This document shows positions 7,298-16,264 of a stretch of 18,579 bases of DNA, piece after piece. Origin of the DNA: Actinomycetes bacterium (GTDB taxonomy: Bacteria; Actinomycetota; Actinomycetes; Actinomycetales; Cellulomonadaceae); NCBI GenBank assembly GCA_023412515.1, contig JAEYNO010000201.1, positions 1-18,579 of the forward strand, written 5' to 3'. A program made the translations under genes and the position numbers. The notes below the pieces were generated by a model. The model did no database searches. It saw only the letters and a list, made by a program, of their open reading frames with translations, and had not been told where the DNA came from. Every line of letters begins with the position of its first letter. The first letter of the stretch is position 1.

Positions 7298-7483
7298 CCG
7301 GACGACGCGGCTCTCGACACCCCTCCGGCACCGACCCGTGCCGTGCTCGTCGTCTTCCCCGCCACATCCACCATACGTCCAGGTGGGGGGCTTGCGGCAA
7401 GGCCCCCACCAGGGCGCAGGATCGTCGACCGTGCCCGCGCCCCGACCCGCGCGCGGACCGGCCGACCCTGCGGAGACGATGCC
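7298..7483 (+). other. Upstream region of the HelR-like gene
   Basis: 186 bp between the TetR stop and the HelR-like start. Apart from the RAE-like palindrome and the ribosome site GGAGA (7472-7476) I see no gene. A short AT-richer patch (CCACCATACGTCC, 7367-7379) lies just left of the palindrome and may be part of the promoter. No clear terminator for the TetR gene was found. Confidence 0.5.
7382..7410. promoter_or_regulatory. Rifamycin-associated element (RAE)-like palindrome
   Basis: The core CTTGC-G-GCAAG is flanked by G-runs and C-runs (7387-7406 reads GGGG-core-GGCCCC), matching the RAE consensus as I remember it from streptomycete rifamycin-inactivation and helR genes. Symmetry extends further: 7382-7395 pairs with 7397-7410 around G7396, with one mismatch (7390/7402). 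It ends 73 bp upstream of the HelR-like start. A tentative promoter overlaps it: TTGCGG (7392-7397), 19 bp, CAGGAT (7417-7422). Confidence 0.8.
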
Positions 7484-9670
7484 GTGAACACGCCCGTGAC
7501 CAGCCCTTTCGCCCTGCCCGCGACCCTGTCCGCCAAGGCCGACCCCGCGCTCGTCGCGCAGGACGCGGCGCACCTCGCCGCGGTGGCCAACGCGCTGCGC
7601 GCGCAGCTCGCCGACGCGAGCGCACGCCTCGACGCCGCGCGCCGCACGCCGACCCGCACGGGCACGGCCGCGCTCGAGCGCGACCAGGAGGTGCACCGCC
7701 TCACCGCACGGGTGCGGCTGCTGCGCCGGTTCGGGCCCGACGTCTGCCTCGGGCGCACGGTCGCGGCCGACGGCACGCGCACGTACGTCGGCCGCATCGG
7801 CCTCACCGACCTCGACGGCACGCGCCTGCTCGTGGACTGGCGCTCGCCGCTCGCGTCGCCGTTCTTCGCGGCCACGGTCGCGCACCCCCTCGGGCTGGTG
7901 AGCCGGCGCCGCTACCGGTGGTCGGGCGGGCGGGTCGTCGACTACTGGGACGAGGTGCTGACGCCCGACGCGCACGCCGACGGCGTCGCACCCGACGACC
8001 AGTCGGCGTTCCTCGCGAGCCTCGGCGAGGACCGCTCCGACCGCATGCGGGACGTGCTCACGACGATCGCCGCGGACCAGGACGCCGCGATCCGCGCCGA
8101 CGCGCGCGGCACGCTCGTGGTCGACGGCGGGCCGGGCACCGGCAAGACCGTCGTCGCGCTGCACCGCGCGGCGTACCTGCTGCACGCCGACCCGCACCTC
8201 GCGCGGCGCGGCGGCGTGCTCGTGGTCGGCCCGCACCGGCCGTACCTCGACTACGTCGCGGACGTGCTGCCGAGCCTCGGCGAGGACGGTGTGGTGACGT
8301 GCACGCTGCGGGACCTCGTGCCCGAGGGCGCGGACGCGCGGACCGAGCCGGACCGGCGCGTCGCGGCGCTGAAGTCGACCGTCGCGATGGTCGACGCGGT
8401 CGAGCCCGCCGTCGCGTTCTCGGAGCGCCCGCCGACGGCCGACCTGGTGGTCGAGACCCCGTGGGCGGACGTCGTGCTGACCGCCGCCGACTGGGCGGAC
8501 GCGTTCGCGTCGGTCGAGCCGGGCACGCCGCACGACGAGGCGCGCGACCAGGTGTGGGAGACGCTCGCCGCGCTCGTGGTCGAGCGGCACGACGCCGACG
8601 TGCCGACCGCCGAGCTGCGCCGCGCGCTGACCCGCGACCGCGGACTGACCCGCACGTTCGGGCGGCACTGGCCGCTGCTCGACGGCCCGGACGTCGTCGC
8701 CGACCTGTGGTCGGTGCCCGCCTACCTGCGGCTGTGCGCGCCGTGGCTGACCCCGGACGAGGTGCGCGCGCTGCAGCGCGACGACCCGCACGCGTGGACC
8801 GACGCCGACCTGCCGCTGCTCGACGCCGCACGGCGCCGCGTGGGCGACCCCGAGGCGCCGCGCCGCGCGCGTGAGCGGGACGCCGCGGAGGCCGCCGACC
8901 GTGAGTACATGGCGGACGTCGTGGACTACCTCGCGTCGAACGACGACTCGGAGCTGGGACTCATGAAGTCCCTCGCGCAGGGCGACCTGCGCGAGGCGCT
9001 GGTCGACCACGAGACGGTCGAGCGGCCCACGCCCGACCGGCTCGCGGGGCCGTTCGCGCACGTCGTGGTCGACGAGGCGCAGGAGCTCACCGACGCGCAG
9101 TGGCAGATGCTGCTCGCGCGGTGCCCGTCGCGGTCGTTCACCGTGGTGGGCGACCGTGCGCAGGCGCGCGCGGGGTTCGTCGAGCCGTGGGTCGAGCGGC
9201 TGACGCGCGTGGGTCTGCGGGACGTCGACGTCGCGACGCTCACGGTCAACTACCGGACGCCCGCCGAGGTCATGGCCGCCGCCGAGCCGGTGATCCGCGC
9301 GGCCGTGCCGGACGCGAACGTGCCCACGTCGATCCGCGCGACCGGGGTGCCCGTGCGGCACGGGGCCGTGGCGGACCTCGACGCGGTGCTCGACACGTGG
9401 CTCGCGGCGCACGCCGCGGGCGTCGCGTGCGTCATCGGGGCGGACGTCGCCGAGGCGGACGTCGTCGGGTCGGGCGACGTCGGGGCGGGCGACGTCGCCG
9501 CGCGGGACCGCGTGCGGTCGCTCACGCCGACGCTCGCCAAGGGGCTGGAGTTCGACCTCGTCGTGCTCGTCGACCCGGGCGCGTGGGGCGACGACGTCGC
9601 GGCGACGGTCGACCGGTACGTCGCGATGACGCGCGCGACGTCCGAGCTCGTGGTGCTGGGTGCGGCGTGA
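7484..9670 (+). CDS. helR: HelR/HelD-type RNA polymerase-recycling ATPase
   Basis: 728-residue UvrD/Rep-like superfamily 1 ATPase. HelD-type proteins insert into RNA polymerase and release it from DNA; the actinobacterial HelR branch also displaces bound rifamycin. The GTG at 7484 was chosen because GGAGA lies 7 nt upstream and the next residues begin the N-terminal helical region, whose charged heptad-like stretch (about 15-80) fits the HelD secondary-channel coiled coil. ATPase motifs: Walker A GGPGTGKT (215-222), DEAQ (530-533), VGDRAQ, NYRTP (589-593), KGLEFD (686-691) and AMTRA near the C-terminus. A Gly/Asp/Val-rich segment sits near 653-673. The RAE-like palindrome upstream is the main reason to favour HelR over a housekeeping HelD. 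Transcription is therefore probably rifamycin-inducible. Rifamycin protection itself is inferred. Confidence 0.85.
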   Translation: MNTPVTSPFALPATLSAKADPALVAQDAAHLAAVANALRAQLADASARLDAARRTPTRTGTAALERDQEVHRLTARVRLLRRFGPDVCLGRTVAADGTRTYVGRIGLTDLDGTRLLVDWRSPLASPFFAATVAHPLGLVSRRRYRWSGGRVVDYWDEVLTPDAHADGVAPDDQSAFLASLGEDRSDRMRDVLTTIAADQDAAIRADARGTLVVDGGPGTGKTVVALHRAAYLLHADPHLARRGGVLVVGPHRPYLDYVADVLPSLGEDGVVTCTLRDLVPEGADARTEPDRRVAALKSTVAMVDAVEPAVAFSERPPTADLVVETPWADVVLTAADWADAFASVEPGTPHDEARDQVWETLAALVVERHDADVPTAELRRALTRDRGLTRTFGRHWPLLDGPDVVADLWSVPAYLRLCAPWLTPDEVRALQRDDPHAWTDADLPLLDAARRRVGDPEAPRRARERDAAEAADREYMADVVDYLASNDDSELGLMKSLAQGDLREALVDHETVERPTPDRLAGPFAHVVVDEAQELTDAQWQMLLARCPSRSFTVVGDRAQARAGFVEPWVERLTRVGLRDVDVATLTVNYRTPAEVMAAAEPVIRAAVPDANVPTSIRATGVPVRHGAVADLDAVLDTWLAAHAAGVACVIGADVAEADVVGSGDVGAGDVAARDRVRSLTPTLAKGLEFDLVVLVDPGAWGDDVAATVDRYVAMTRATSELVVLGAA

Positions 9671-9704
9671 GCACCCGCGTGCCGGGGGCGGCCGTGACGC
9701 TGGC

Positions 9705-9710
9705 TAGGGT
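9705..9710 (+). promoter_or_regulatory. -10 box TAGGGT upstream of the APH-fold gene
   Basis: GGCTAGGGTGACG in the 93-bp gap after the HelR-like gene contains TAGGGT, a good TANNNT -10. It lies 53 bp before the ATG. No clear -35 is seen. It suggests the kinase gene can be transcribed on its own. Confidence 0.45.
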
Positions 9711-9763
9711 GACGAGGACACGTGGCCGGCCCCCGGCCCAGGACCGACGCGAGGACTCCCCCG

Positions 9764-10777
9764 ATGCGCAGCGCCACCAAGGTCGAGGTCGACCGCCCCA
9801 CCCTCGAGACGCTCGTGCGCGAGGTGCTGGGCACGGAGTCCCCCGTCGCGGACGTGCGTCCGCTGACCGACGGCATGTTCAACGCCGCGTACGCGGTCGC
9901 GCTGGCCGACGGCTCGCGCGCGGTCGTCAAGGTCGCGCCGCCCGCGGGCACGCCGCTGCTCACGTACGAGCAGGACCTCATGCCGGCCGAGGTCGACTTC
10001 TTCCGCCGCGCGGCGGGGGTCGTCCCGGTGCCGCAGGTGCTGGGCGTCGACCTGACCCGCCGGCACGTGGACCGCGACGTGCTGGTGCTGCAGCACCTCG
10101 ACGGCGCGCCGCTGCACAACCTGCGTCGCGAGCTGAAGCCCGAGCAGACGGCCGCCGTGCGGCGCGAGCTCGGCGGGGCGGTCGCGCGGCTGCGCACGGT
10201 GTCCGGCACGCGGTTCGGGTACGACCGGCCCGACGGCGCGCTGTCGGCGGACCGCTGGTCGGCGGCGTTCGCGGCGATGGTCGACGCGCTGCTGGCCGAC
10301 GCCGAGCGGTACGGCGTGCGCCTGCCGCGCTCGGCGGCCGGGCTGTCGGCGCAGGTCGCGGCGGCCGCGCCCGAGCTCGACACCGTCGAGGTGCCCGTGC
10401 TCACGCACTTCGACCTGTGGGCGGGCAACGTGTTCGTCGCCCGGTCGGGCGGCACCGCGCGCCTCGAGGCGCTCATCGACGGCGAGCGCGCGTTCTGGGG
10501 CGACCCGCTGGCCGAGCTCGCGTCGACCGCGCTGTTCGCGAACCCCGCCAAGGACTTCGACTTCCTCGACGGGTACGCGCAGGCCGCGGGCGAACCGCTC
10601 GTGCTCGACGACCGCGCACGCCTGCGGCTCGCGCTCTACCGCACCTACCTCTACCTGATCATGACGATCGAGGCCGCGCCGCGCGGCTACAGCGGTGCCG
10701 AGGCCGTCGCCACCGCGGTGTACGTGCGCAAGAAGCTCAAGCGCGAGCTGAAGACGCTGCGCGCGTCGCTGGGCTGA
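9764..10777 (+). CDS. APH-fold phosphotransferase, substrate unknown
   Basis: 337-residue kinase-like protein of the aminoglycoside phosphotransferase/choline kinase/fructosamine kinase superfamily, cytosolic by composition. ATG 9764 has GAGGA 8 nt upstream. The N-lobe has a Gly-containing turn (LTDGMFNAAYAV) and the ATP lysine candidate in RAVVKVAPP. The catalytic loop is HFDLWAGN (His215, Asp217, Asn222) and the metal-binding segment is IDGERAFWGDP (Asp239), the usual IDWE...GDP position. The C-terminus is basic (RKKLKRELKTL). It follows the HelR-like gene by 93 bp on the same strand with its own -10. It could phosphorylate an antibiotic, sugar or metabolite; the motifs do not separate these. 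It is not homologous to Rph-type rifamycin phosphotransferases, which have a PEP-synthase-like architecture. Confidence 0.85.
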   Translation: MRSATKVEVDRPTLETLVREVLGTESPVADVRPLTDGMFNAAYAVALADGSRAVVKVAPPAGTPLLTYEQDLMPAEVDFFRRAAGVVPVPQVLGVDLTRRHVDRDVLVLQHLDGAPLHNLRRELKPEQTAAVRRELGGAVARLRTVSGTRFGYDRPDGALSADRWSAAFAAMVDALLADAERYGVRLPRSAAGLSAQVAAAAPELDTVEVPVLTHFDLWAGNVFVARSGGTARLEALIDGERAFWGDPLAELASTALFANPAKDFDFLDGYAQAAGEPLVLDDRARLRLALYRTYLYLIMTIEAAPRGYSGAEAVATAVYVRKKLKRELKTLRASLG

Positions 10778-10798
10778 CGCACGGCCGCCGCGTCCGCG

Positions 10799-10888
10799 TC
10801 AACGGCGGACCGGCGCCGCGACCTGGACGACGTGCGCGAACGGCAGGAAGTCGTCGAGGTTCGCCGTCAGGACGGTGGCGCCGTGCCC
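10799..10888 (-). pseudogene. C-terminal remnant of a PIN-domain (VapC-type) toxin
   Basis: On the minus strand one frame reads GHGATVLTANLDDFLPF, then AHVVQVAAPVRR and a stop. This matches the ending of PIN toxins, where an (A/G)xxLT.N..DF segment carries the last acidic residues of the active site. Upstream the frame turns into an unrelated reading across the antitoxin gene end, so roughly the first 100 residues, with the other catalytic acids, are missing. The fragment cannot be an active nuclease. It lies directly after the antitoxin-like frame, the expected order. Confidence 0.6.
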
Positions 10889-11124
10889 TGGTCGATCGCA
10901 GCGAGGTCCTCGTGCAGCCGCTGCGCCGCGTCGGGCGTCAGCGGTGTGATCGCCGCCAGCTCTGCTCCTCGCACCCACGGGCGCGGGCCTGAGGCAGGAG
11001 GCACCAGTGCGGCAGCGGTCGGTAGGCCGAGCATGATCCCCTCGGCGGGCCCATCAGAGGCAAGGAACTGGCGTCGCACCGCCCGAGGGCTCCGCTCGAC
11101 GTCCCGGTTGCCCGCCGCGGCCAT
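10867..11124 (-). CDS. Phd/YefM-like antitoxin, probably orphaned
   Basis: 85 residues. The N-terminus MAAAGNRDVERSPRAVRRQF resembles the Phd pattern (V.xRdlrxxxxxVLrrv), followed after about 20 residues by AAALVPPASGPRPWV, matching the .PVA.LVP.. strand, and a helical toxin-neutralising tail (LTPDAAQRLHEDLAAID). The middle (DGPAEGIMLGLPT) fits the consensus GE.i.VT..G.P poorly, so the protein may be degenerate. The final residues DQGTAPPS read over the start of the PIN remnant in another frame, as a deletion fusion would leave. A -10-like TAGGGT (11131-11136) is 6 nt before the ATG, so the mRNA may be leaderless. Without its toxin it may be non-functional. Family assignment is by eye only. 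Confidence 0.5.
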   Translation of the reverse strand: MAAAGNRDVERSPRAVRRQFLASDGPAEGIMLGLPTAAALVPPASGPRPWVRGAELAAITPLTPDAAQRLHEDLAAIDQGTAPPS

Positions 11125-11130
11125 GTCCCC

Positions 11131-11136
11131 ACCCTA
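11131..11136 (-). promoter_or_regulatory. -10 box TAGGGT before the antitoxin-like gene
   Basis: Read on the minus strand, TCTAGGGTGGGGACATGG places TAGGGT 6 nt before the ATG. That spacing fits a leaderless transcript, although the GGGG between could also be a weak ribosome site. Confidence 0.45.
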
Positions 11137-11197
11137 GACAGAGGCGTGGGTACGTGGGCGGTCCCCTCGCACCTGTGGCAGATCATCCGCCTGCACC

Positions 11198-11329
11198 TCA
11201 GGGGACGACCGCGTCGCCAGCGTCGTCAGGGTGGCTGTCCTCACCGTCGACCGGCTCGGGGACCGGGTCGGTCAGTCGCTCGAGCACGTCCGGCGTGCCG
11301 TCGACGGGCTCGGGGTGCTGCTCGCTCAT
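11198..11329 (-). CDS. 43-residue acidic peptide with repeated PEPVDG, unknown
   Basis: ATG at 11329 is preceded by GGGAGG ending about 5 nt upstream, one of the best ribosome sites in the window, which is why I call it. The peptide starts MSEQHPEPVDGTPDVLERL and ends DDAGDAVVP; PEPVDG occurs twice, 19 residues apart. It is strongly acidic, has no cysteines and no membrane segment, and is probably disordered apart from a short DVLERL helix. It lies downstream of nrdF but beyond the nrdF terminator, and a 12-bp-arm palindrome stands 31 bp before its start, so it seems separately regulated. No family recognised. Confidence 0.55.
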   Translation of the reverse strand: MSEQHPEPVDGTPDVLERLTDPVPEPVDGEDSHPDDAGDAVVP

Positions 11330-11360
11330 GGATCCTCCCGGGGTGTGCGGCGGGTTCGTC

Positions 11361-11387
11361 CACGTTCGCACCGGGGGTGCGAACGTG
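11361..11387. promoter_or_regulatory. Perfect 12-bp inverted repeat upstream of the acidic peptide
   Basis: CACGTTCGCACC, GGG, GGTGCGAACGTG. It lies between the nrdF terminator and the start of the 43-residue peptide gene. It may be an operator or a 5'-UTR hairpin of that gene. It is not a LexA box, because the GAAC and GTTC elements are in the wrong order and spacing. Confidence 0.5.
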
Positions 11388-11437
11388 CACGCGGGCAGGC
11401 CCACCCCGCCCCACCGCGCCTGCGCACGTCCGCGGAC

Positions 11438-11476
11438 GACCACGGCCCCGGCGGGGAACCCGCCGGGGCCGTGGTC
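11438..11476 (-). terminator. Terminator of the nrdHIEF operon
   Basis: An 18-bp perfect stem (11438-11455 with 11459-11476, e.g. CCACGGCCCCGGCGGG against its complement) with a 3-nt GAA loop. It begins 19 nt after the nrdF stop. It is the strongest hairpin in the window; the lack of a T-run is normal for actinobacteria. Confidence 0.85.
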
Positions 11477-11494
11477 ATGCCGTGCCGGACCGGA

Positions 11495-14672
<3,178 letters not shown>

Positions 14673-15118
14673 AACTGCCCCAATCCCTCACGCACGCGCG
14701 TGACGTCCTCGTTGGTTCCCATGAGCTCGAAGCGGTACAGCAGCGGGACGCGGCACTTGAGCGCCACGATGTCGCCCGCGATGCAGTACGCCTCGTTGAA
14801 GTTCGTGTTGCCCGCGGCGATGACGCCGCGGACGTGCGACCGGTTGGTCTCGTCGTTGAGGAACCGGATGACCTGCTTGGGCACCGCACCGCCCTCGTTG
14901 CCGCCGCCGTAGGTCGGCAGCACGAGCACGTACGGCTCCGTCACGTTCAGGGGCTCGTCGGTCGGCCGCAGCGGGATGCGCTGCGCCGGCAGGCCGAGCT
15001 TCTGGACGAACCGGTGGGTGTTGCCCGAGACCGAGGAGAAGTAGACGAGGCCAGCCATGGTCGACCCCTCCCTCTCGTGTCGCGTGCCGCACCGGACCCC
15101 GGGCATGCCGAGGCCCGG

Positions 15119-15155
15119 CCACGGGTGCCGGGTGCAGACCGACCGGCACCCGTGG
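15119..15155 (-). other. 13-bp-stem hairpin between nrdH and nrdI
   Basis: CCACGGGTGCCGG (15119-15131) pairs perfectly with CCGGCACCCGTGG (15143-15155) around an 11-nt loop. It lies in the 198-bp gap between nrdH and nrdI, unusually long for this operon. It may partly terminate transcription after nrdH, or protect or process the mRNA. Confidence 0.55.
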
Positions 15156-15256
15156 ATGCCGGCCGGCCTGTGTTCTCGAGTGCCCGCCGGGTCGGAGCGG
15201 CCGGTGCCGGCGCCGACCCGGGGCGTGTGCGGGGCGGGACGCGGCCCGCCCGTGGG

Positions 15257-15502
15257 TCAGGCGACCTGCGTCGCCAGCTTCTCGGCCAGGGCCTTGATGC
15301 GGTCGGGGCGGTAGCCCGACCAGTTCTCGCCGCCGGCGACGACGACCGGCGCCTGCAGGTGCCCGAGCGACATGACGTAGTCGCGCGCGTCGGCGTCCTC
15401 GGAGATGTCGACCACGGTGTACTCGTGGCCGAGCTTGTCGAGGGCGCGGTACGTGGCCGTGCACTGCACGCAGGCCGGCTTGCTGTACACCGTGATGGTC
15501 AT
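15257..15502 (-). CDS. nrdH: NrdH glutaredoxin-like redoxin
   Basis: 81-residue thioredoxin-fold electron donor for NrdE, accepting electrons from thioredoxin reductase. The active site CVQC lies at about residues 11-14 (TVYSKPACVQC), followed by DISEDADARDYVMSLG, APVVV and the NrdH-type end WSGYRPDRI, which distinguishes it from glutaredoxins. ATG 15502 has GGGGGAG about 9 nt upstream. It is the first gene of the nrdHIEF operon, with about 100 nt of leader from the NrdR-type promoter region; the leader can form an 8-bp hairpin (15563-15583). Confidence 0.95.
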   Translation of the reverse strand: MTITVYSKPACVQCTATYRALDKLGHEYTVVDISEDADARDYVMSLGHLQAPVVVAGGENWSGYRPDRIKALAEKLATQVA

Positions 15503-15611
15503 TCGTCTGCTCCCCCGAGCTCGTGGTTCGTGTATCCCCTGGACGGCCGAGACACCCGGGGGCGGGTGCCGTCGAGGCACCCGAGCAAGTCGGGGCGAGC
15601 CGTCCGGGAAG

Positions 15612-15659
15612 ACACTACACCTGGGGTCTGACAACGCAACCCACCACTAGGTGTTGTGT
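15612..15659 (-). promoter_or_regulatory. nrd promoter with two NrdR-box-like sites
   Basis: Two 16-bp sites, ACACTACACCTGGGGT (15612-15627) and CCACTAGGTGTTGTGT (15644-15659), resemble the NrdR box and lie 32 bp apart, three helical turns, as known pairs do. Box 1 in reverse complement matches box 2 at 12 of 16 positions. A promoter fits between: on the minus strand TTGCGT (15634-15639), 16 bp, TAGTGT (15612-15617, overlapping box 1). NrdR repression at high dATP is therefore expected. nrdR itself is not in the window. Confidence 0.75.
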
Positions 15660-15912
15660 TACAGGTGTGTCGTTCTTCACCCTGGGGACCCGCCCGTCCC
15701 CCGCCTGTGGACGGCCCCGACGGCCCCTGACGTGCAGCGACGCGCGGCAGGGGCCGCGCCGGGAGCCGTCGCCCACACGTCCGTGCACAGGTCGCGCCGC
15801 GCCGTCCCCAGGTCGTCCACAGACCCTTTGCGCGGGATGTCCCGACCCGCGCACAACGACGGCCGGGCGCGCGTCGTCACGCACCCGGCCGGCAGGCCGC
15901 GGGGCCGAGGGG
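15660..15912. other. Gene-free region upstream of nrdH
   Basis: 253 bp between the NrdR boxes and the stop of the small membrane-protein gene. I see no convincing gene. It holds two DnaA-box-like sequences in opposite orientation, TGTGGACGG (15706-15714) and TCGTCCACA (15813-15821). Confidence 0.4.
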
Positions 15913-16134
15913 TCAGACGGCGGCCAGCGCGCGACCGACGAGCGCCAGCACGCCGAGGCTCACGGCCGTCCAGGCGAGCATCGAGCCCAGCACGTAGGCC
16001 ACGTAGCCGAGGCGCTGACGTGCGGTTCCCTCGAAGTACGGGGCGGGCGCCCAGCGCACGGCGTGGACCACGTGGCGCACGCGCGCACGGACGGGGAGGG
16101 CGACGGCGGGACGGCGGTAGGTGACGGCGGACAC
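15913..16134 (-). CDS. 73-residue single-pass membrane protein, unknown
   Basis: GTG at 16134 has AGGAG about 8 nt upstream, supporting the start. The N-terminal half is basic (MSAVTYRRPAVALPVRARVR, then HHV-like His/Arg residues), followed by a polar segment APYFEGTARQR and a hydrophobic C-terminal stretch, GYVAYVLGSMLAWTAVSLGV and LALVGRALAAV, making one long or two short membrane helices with the N-terminus probably cytoplasmic. It lies 130 bp downstream of the FtsH-like gene on the same strand, with a small hairpin (16164-16180) between, so it may be co-transcribed. No family recognised; a substrate or partner of the protease is only a guess. Confidence 0.65.
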   Translation of the reverse strand: MSAVTYRRPAVALPVRARVRHVVHAVRWAPAPYFEGTARQRLGYVAYVLGSMLAWTAVSLGVLALVGRALAAV

Positions 16135-16163
16135 GGGGAGGCTCCTGCGGGTGACGGCGATGC

Positions 16164-16180
16164 GGCCGGGGTCTCCGGCC
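16164..16180 (-). terminator. Weak hairpin between FtsH-like and 73-residue genes
   Basis: GGCCGG, five-base loop GGTCT, CCGGCC. Six-bp arms make a weak terminator or pause site. A second short inverted repeat, CATCGT-CTC-ACGATG, lies at 16185-16199 and may instead be a regulatory site for the 73-residue gene. Confidence 0.3.
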
Positions 16181-16264
16181 CCACCATCGTCTCACGATGT
16201 GGATGGCGGGACGGGGACGAAGGGCCCCGTCGACGCCGTTGACCACGGGCGCCGCCCGCGCGGC

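Noticed and set aside
7382..7410. RAE-like palindrome as a simple terminator of the TetR gene
   Set aside because: It could form a hairpin, but the specific CTTGC-G-GCAAG core and its place before a HelR-like gene fit RAE better; a dual role cannot be excluded.
6558..7625. Upstream extension of the oxidoreductase by over 300 residues
   Set aside because: It runs through the operator and antisense to the TetR gene; the barrel begins at the GTG/ATG near 6557/6539.
6668..9412. Minus-strand open frame of 914 codons opposite the TetR and HelR-like genes
   Set aside because: Antisense shadow with Arg/Val/His-rich composition; it would also cross the RAE palindrome and the intergenic region.
9764..10777. 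Reading the APH-fold gene as rifampicin phosphotransferase (Rph)
   Set aside because: Rph enzymes are large PEP-synthase-like proteins; this one has the small kinase-like APH fold with HFDLWAGN.
11361..11387. LexA (SOS) box near the nrd operon
   Set aside because: Actinobacterial LexA sites have GAAC, four bases, GTTC; here GTTC precedes GAAC and the spacing is 15 bp.
15615..15884. 89-codon minus-strand frame upstream of nrdH
   Set aside because: It covers the NrdR boxes and promoter, has no ribosome site that I can see and no recognisable fold.
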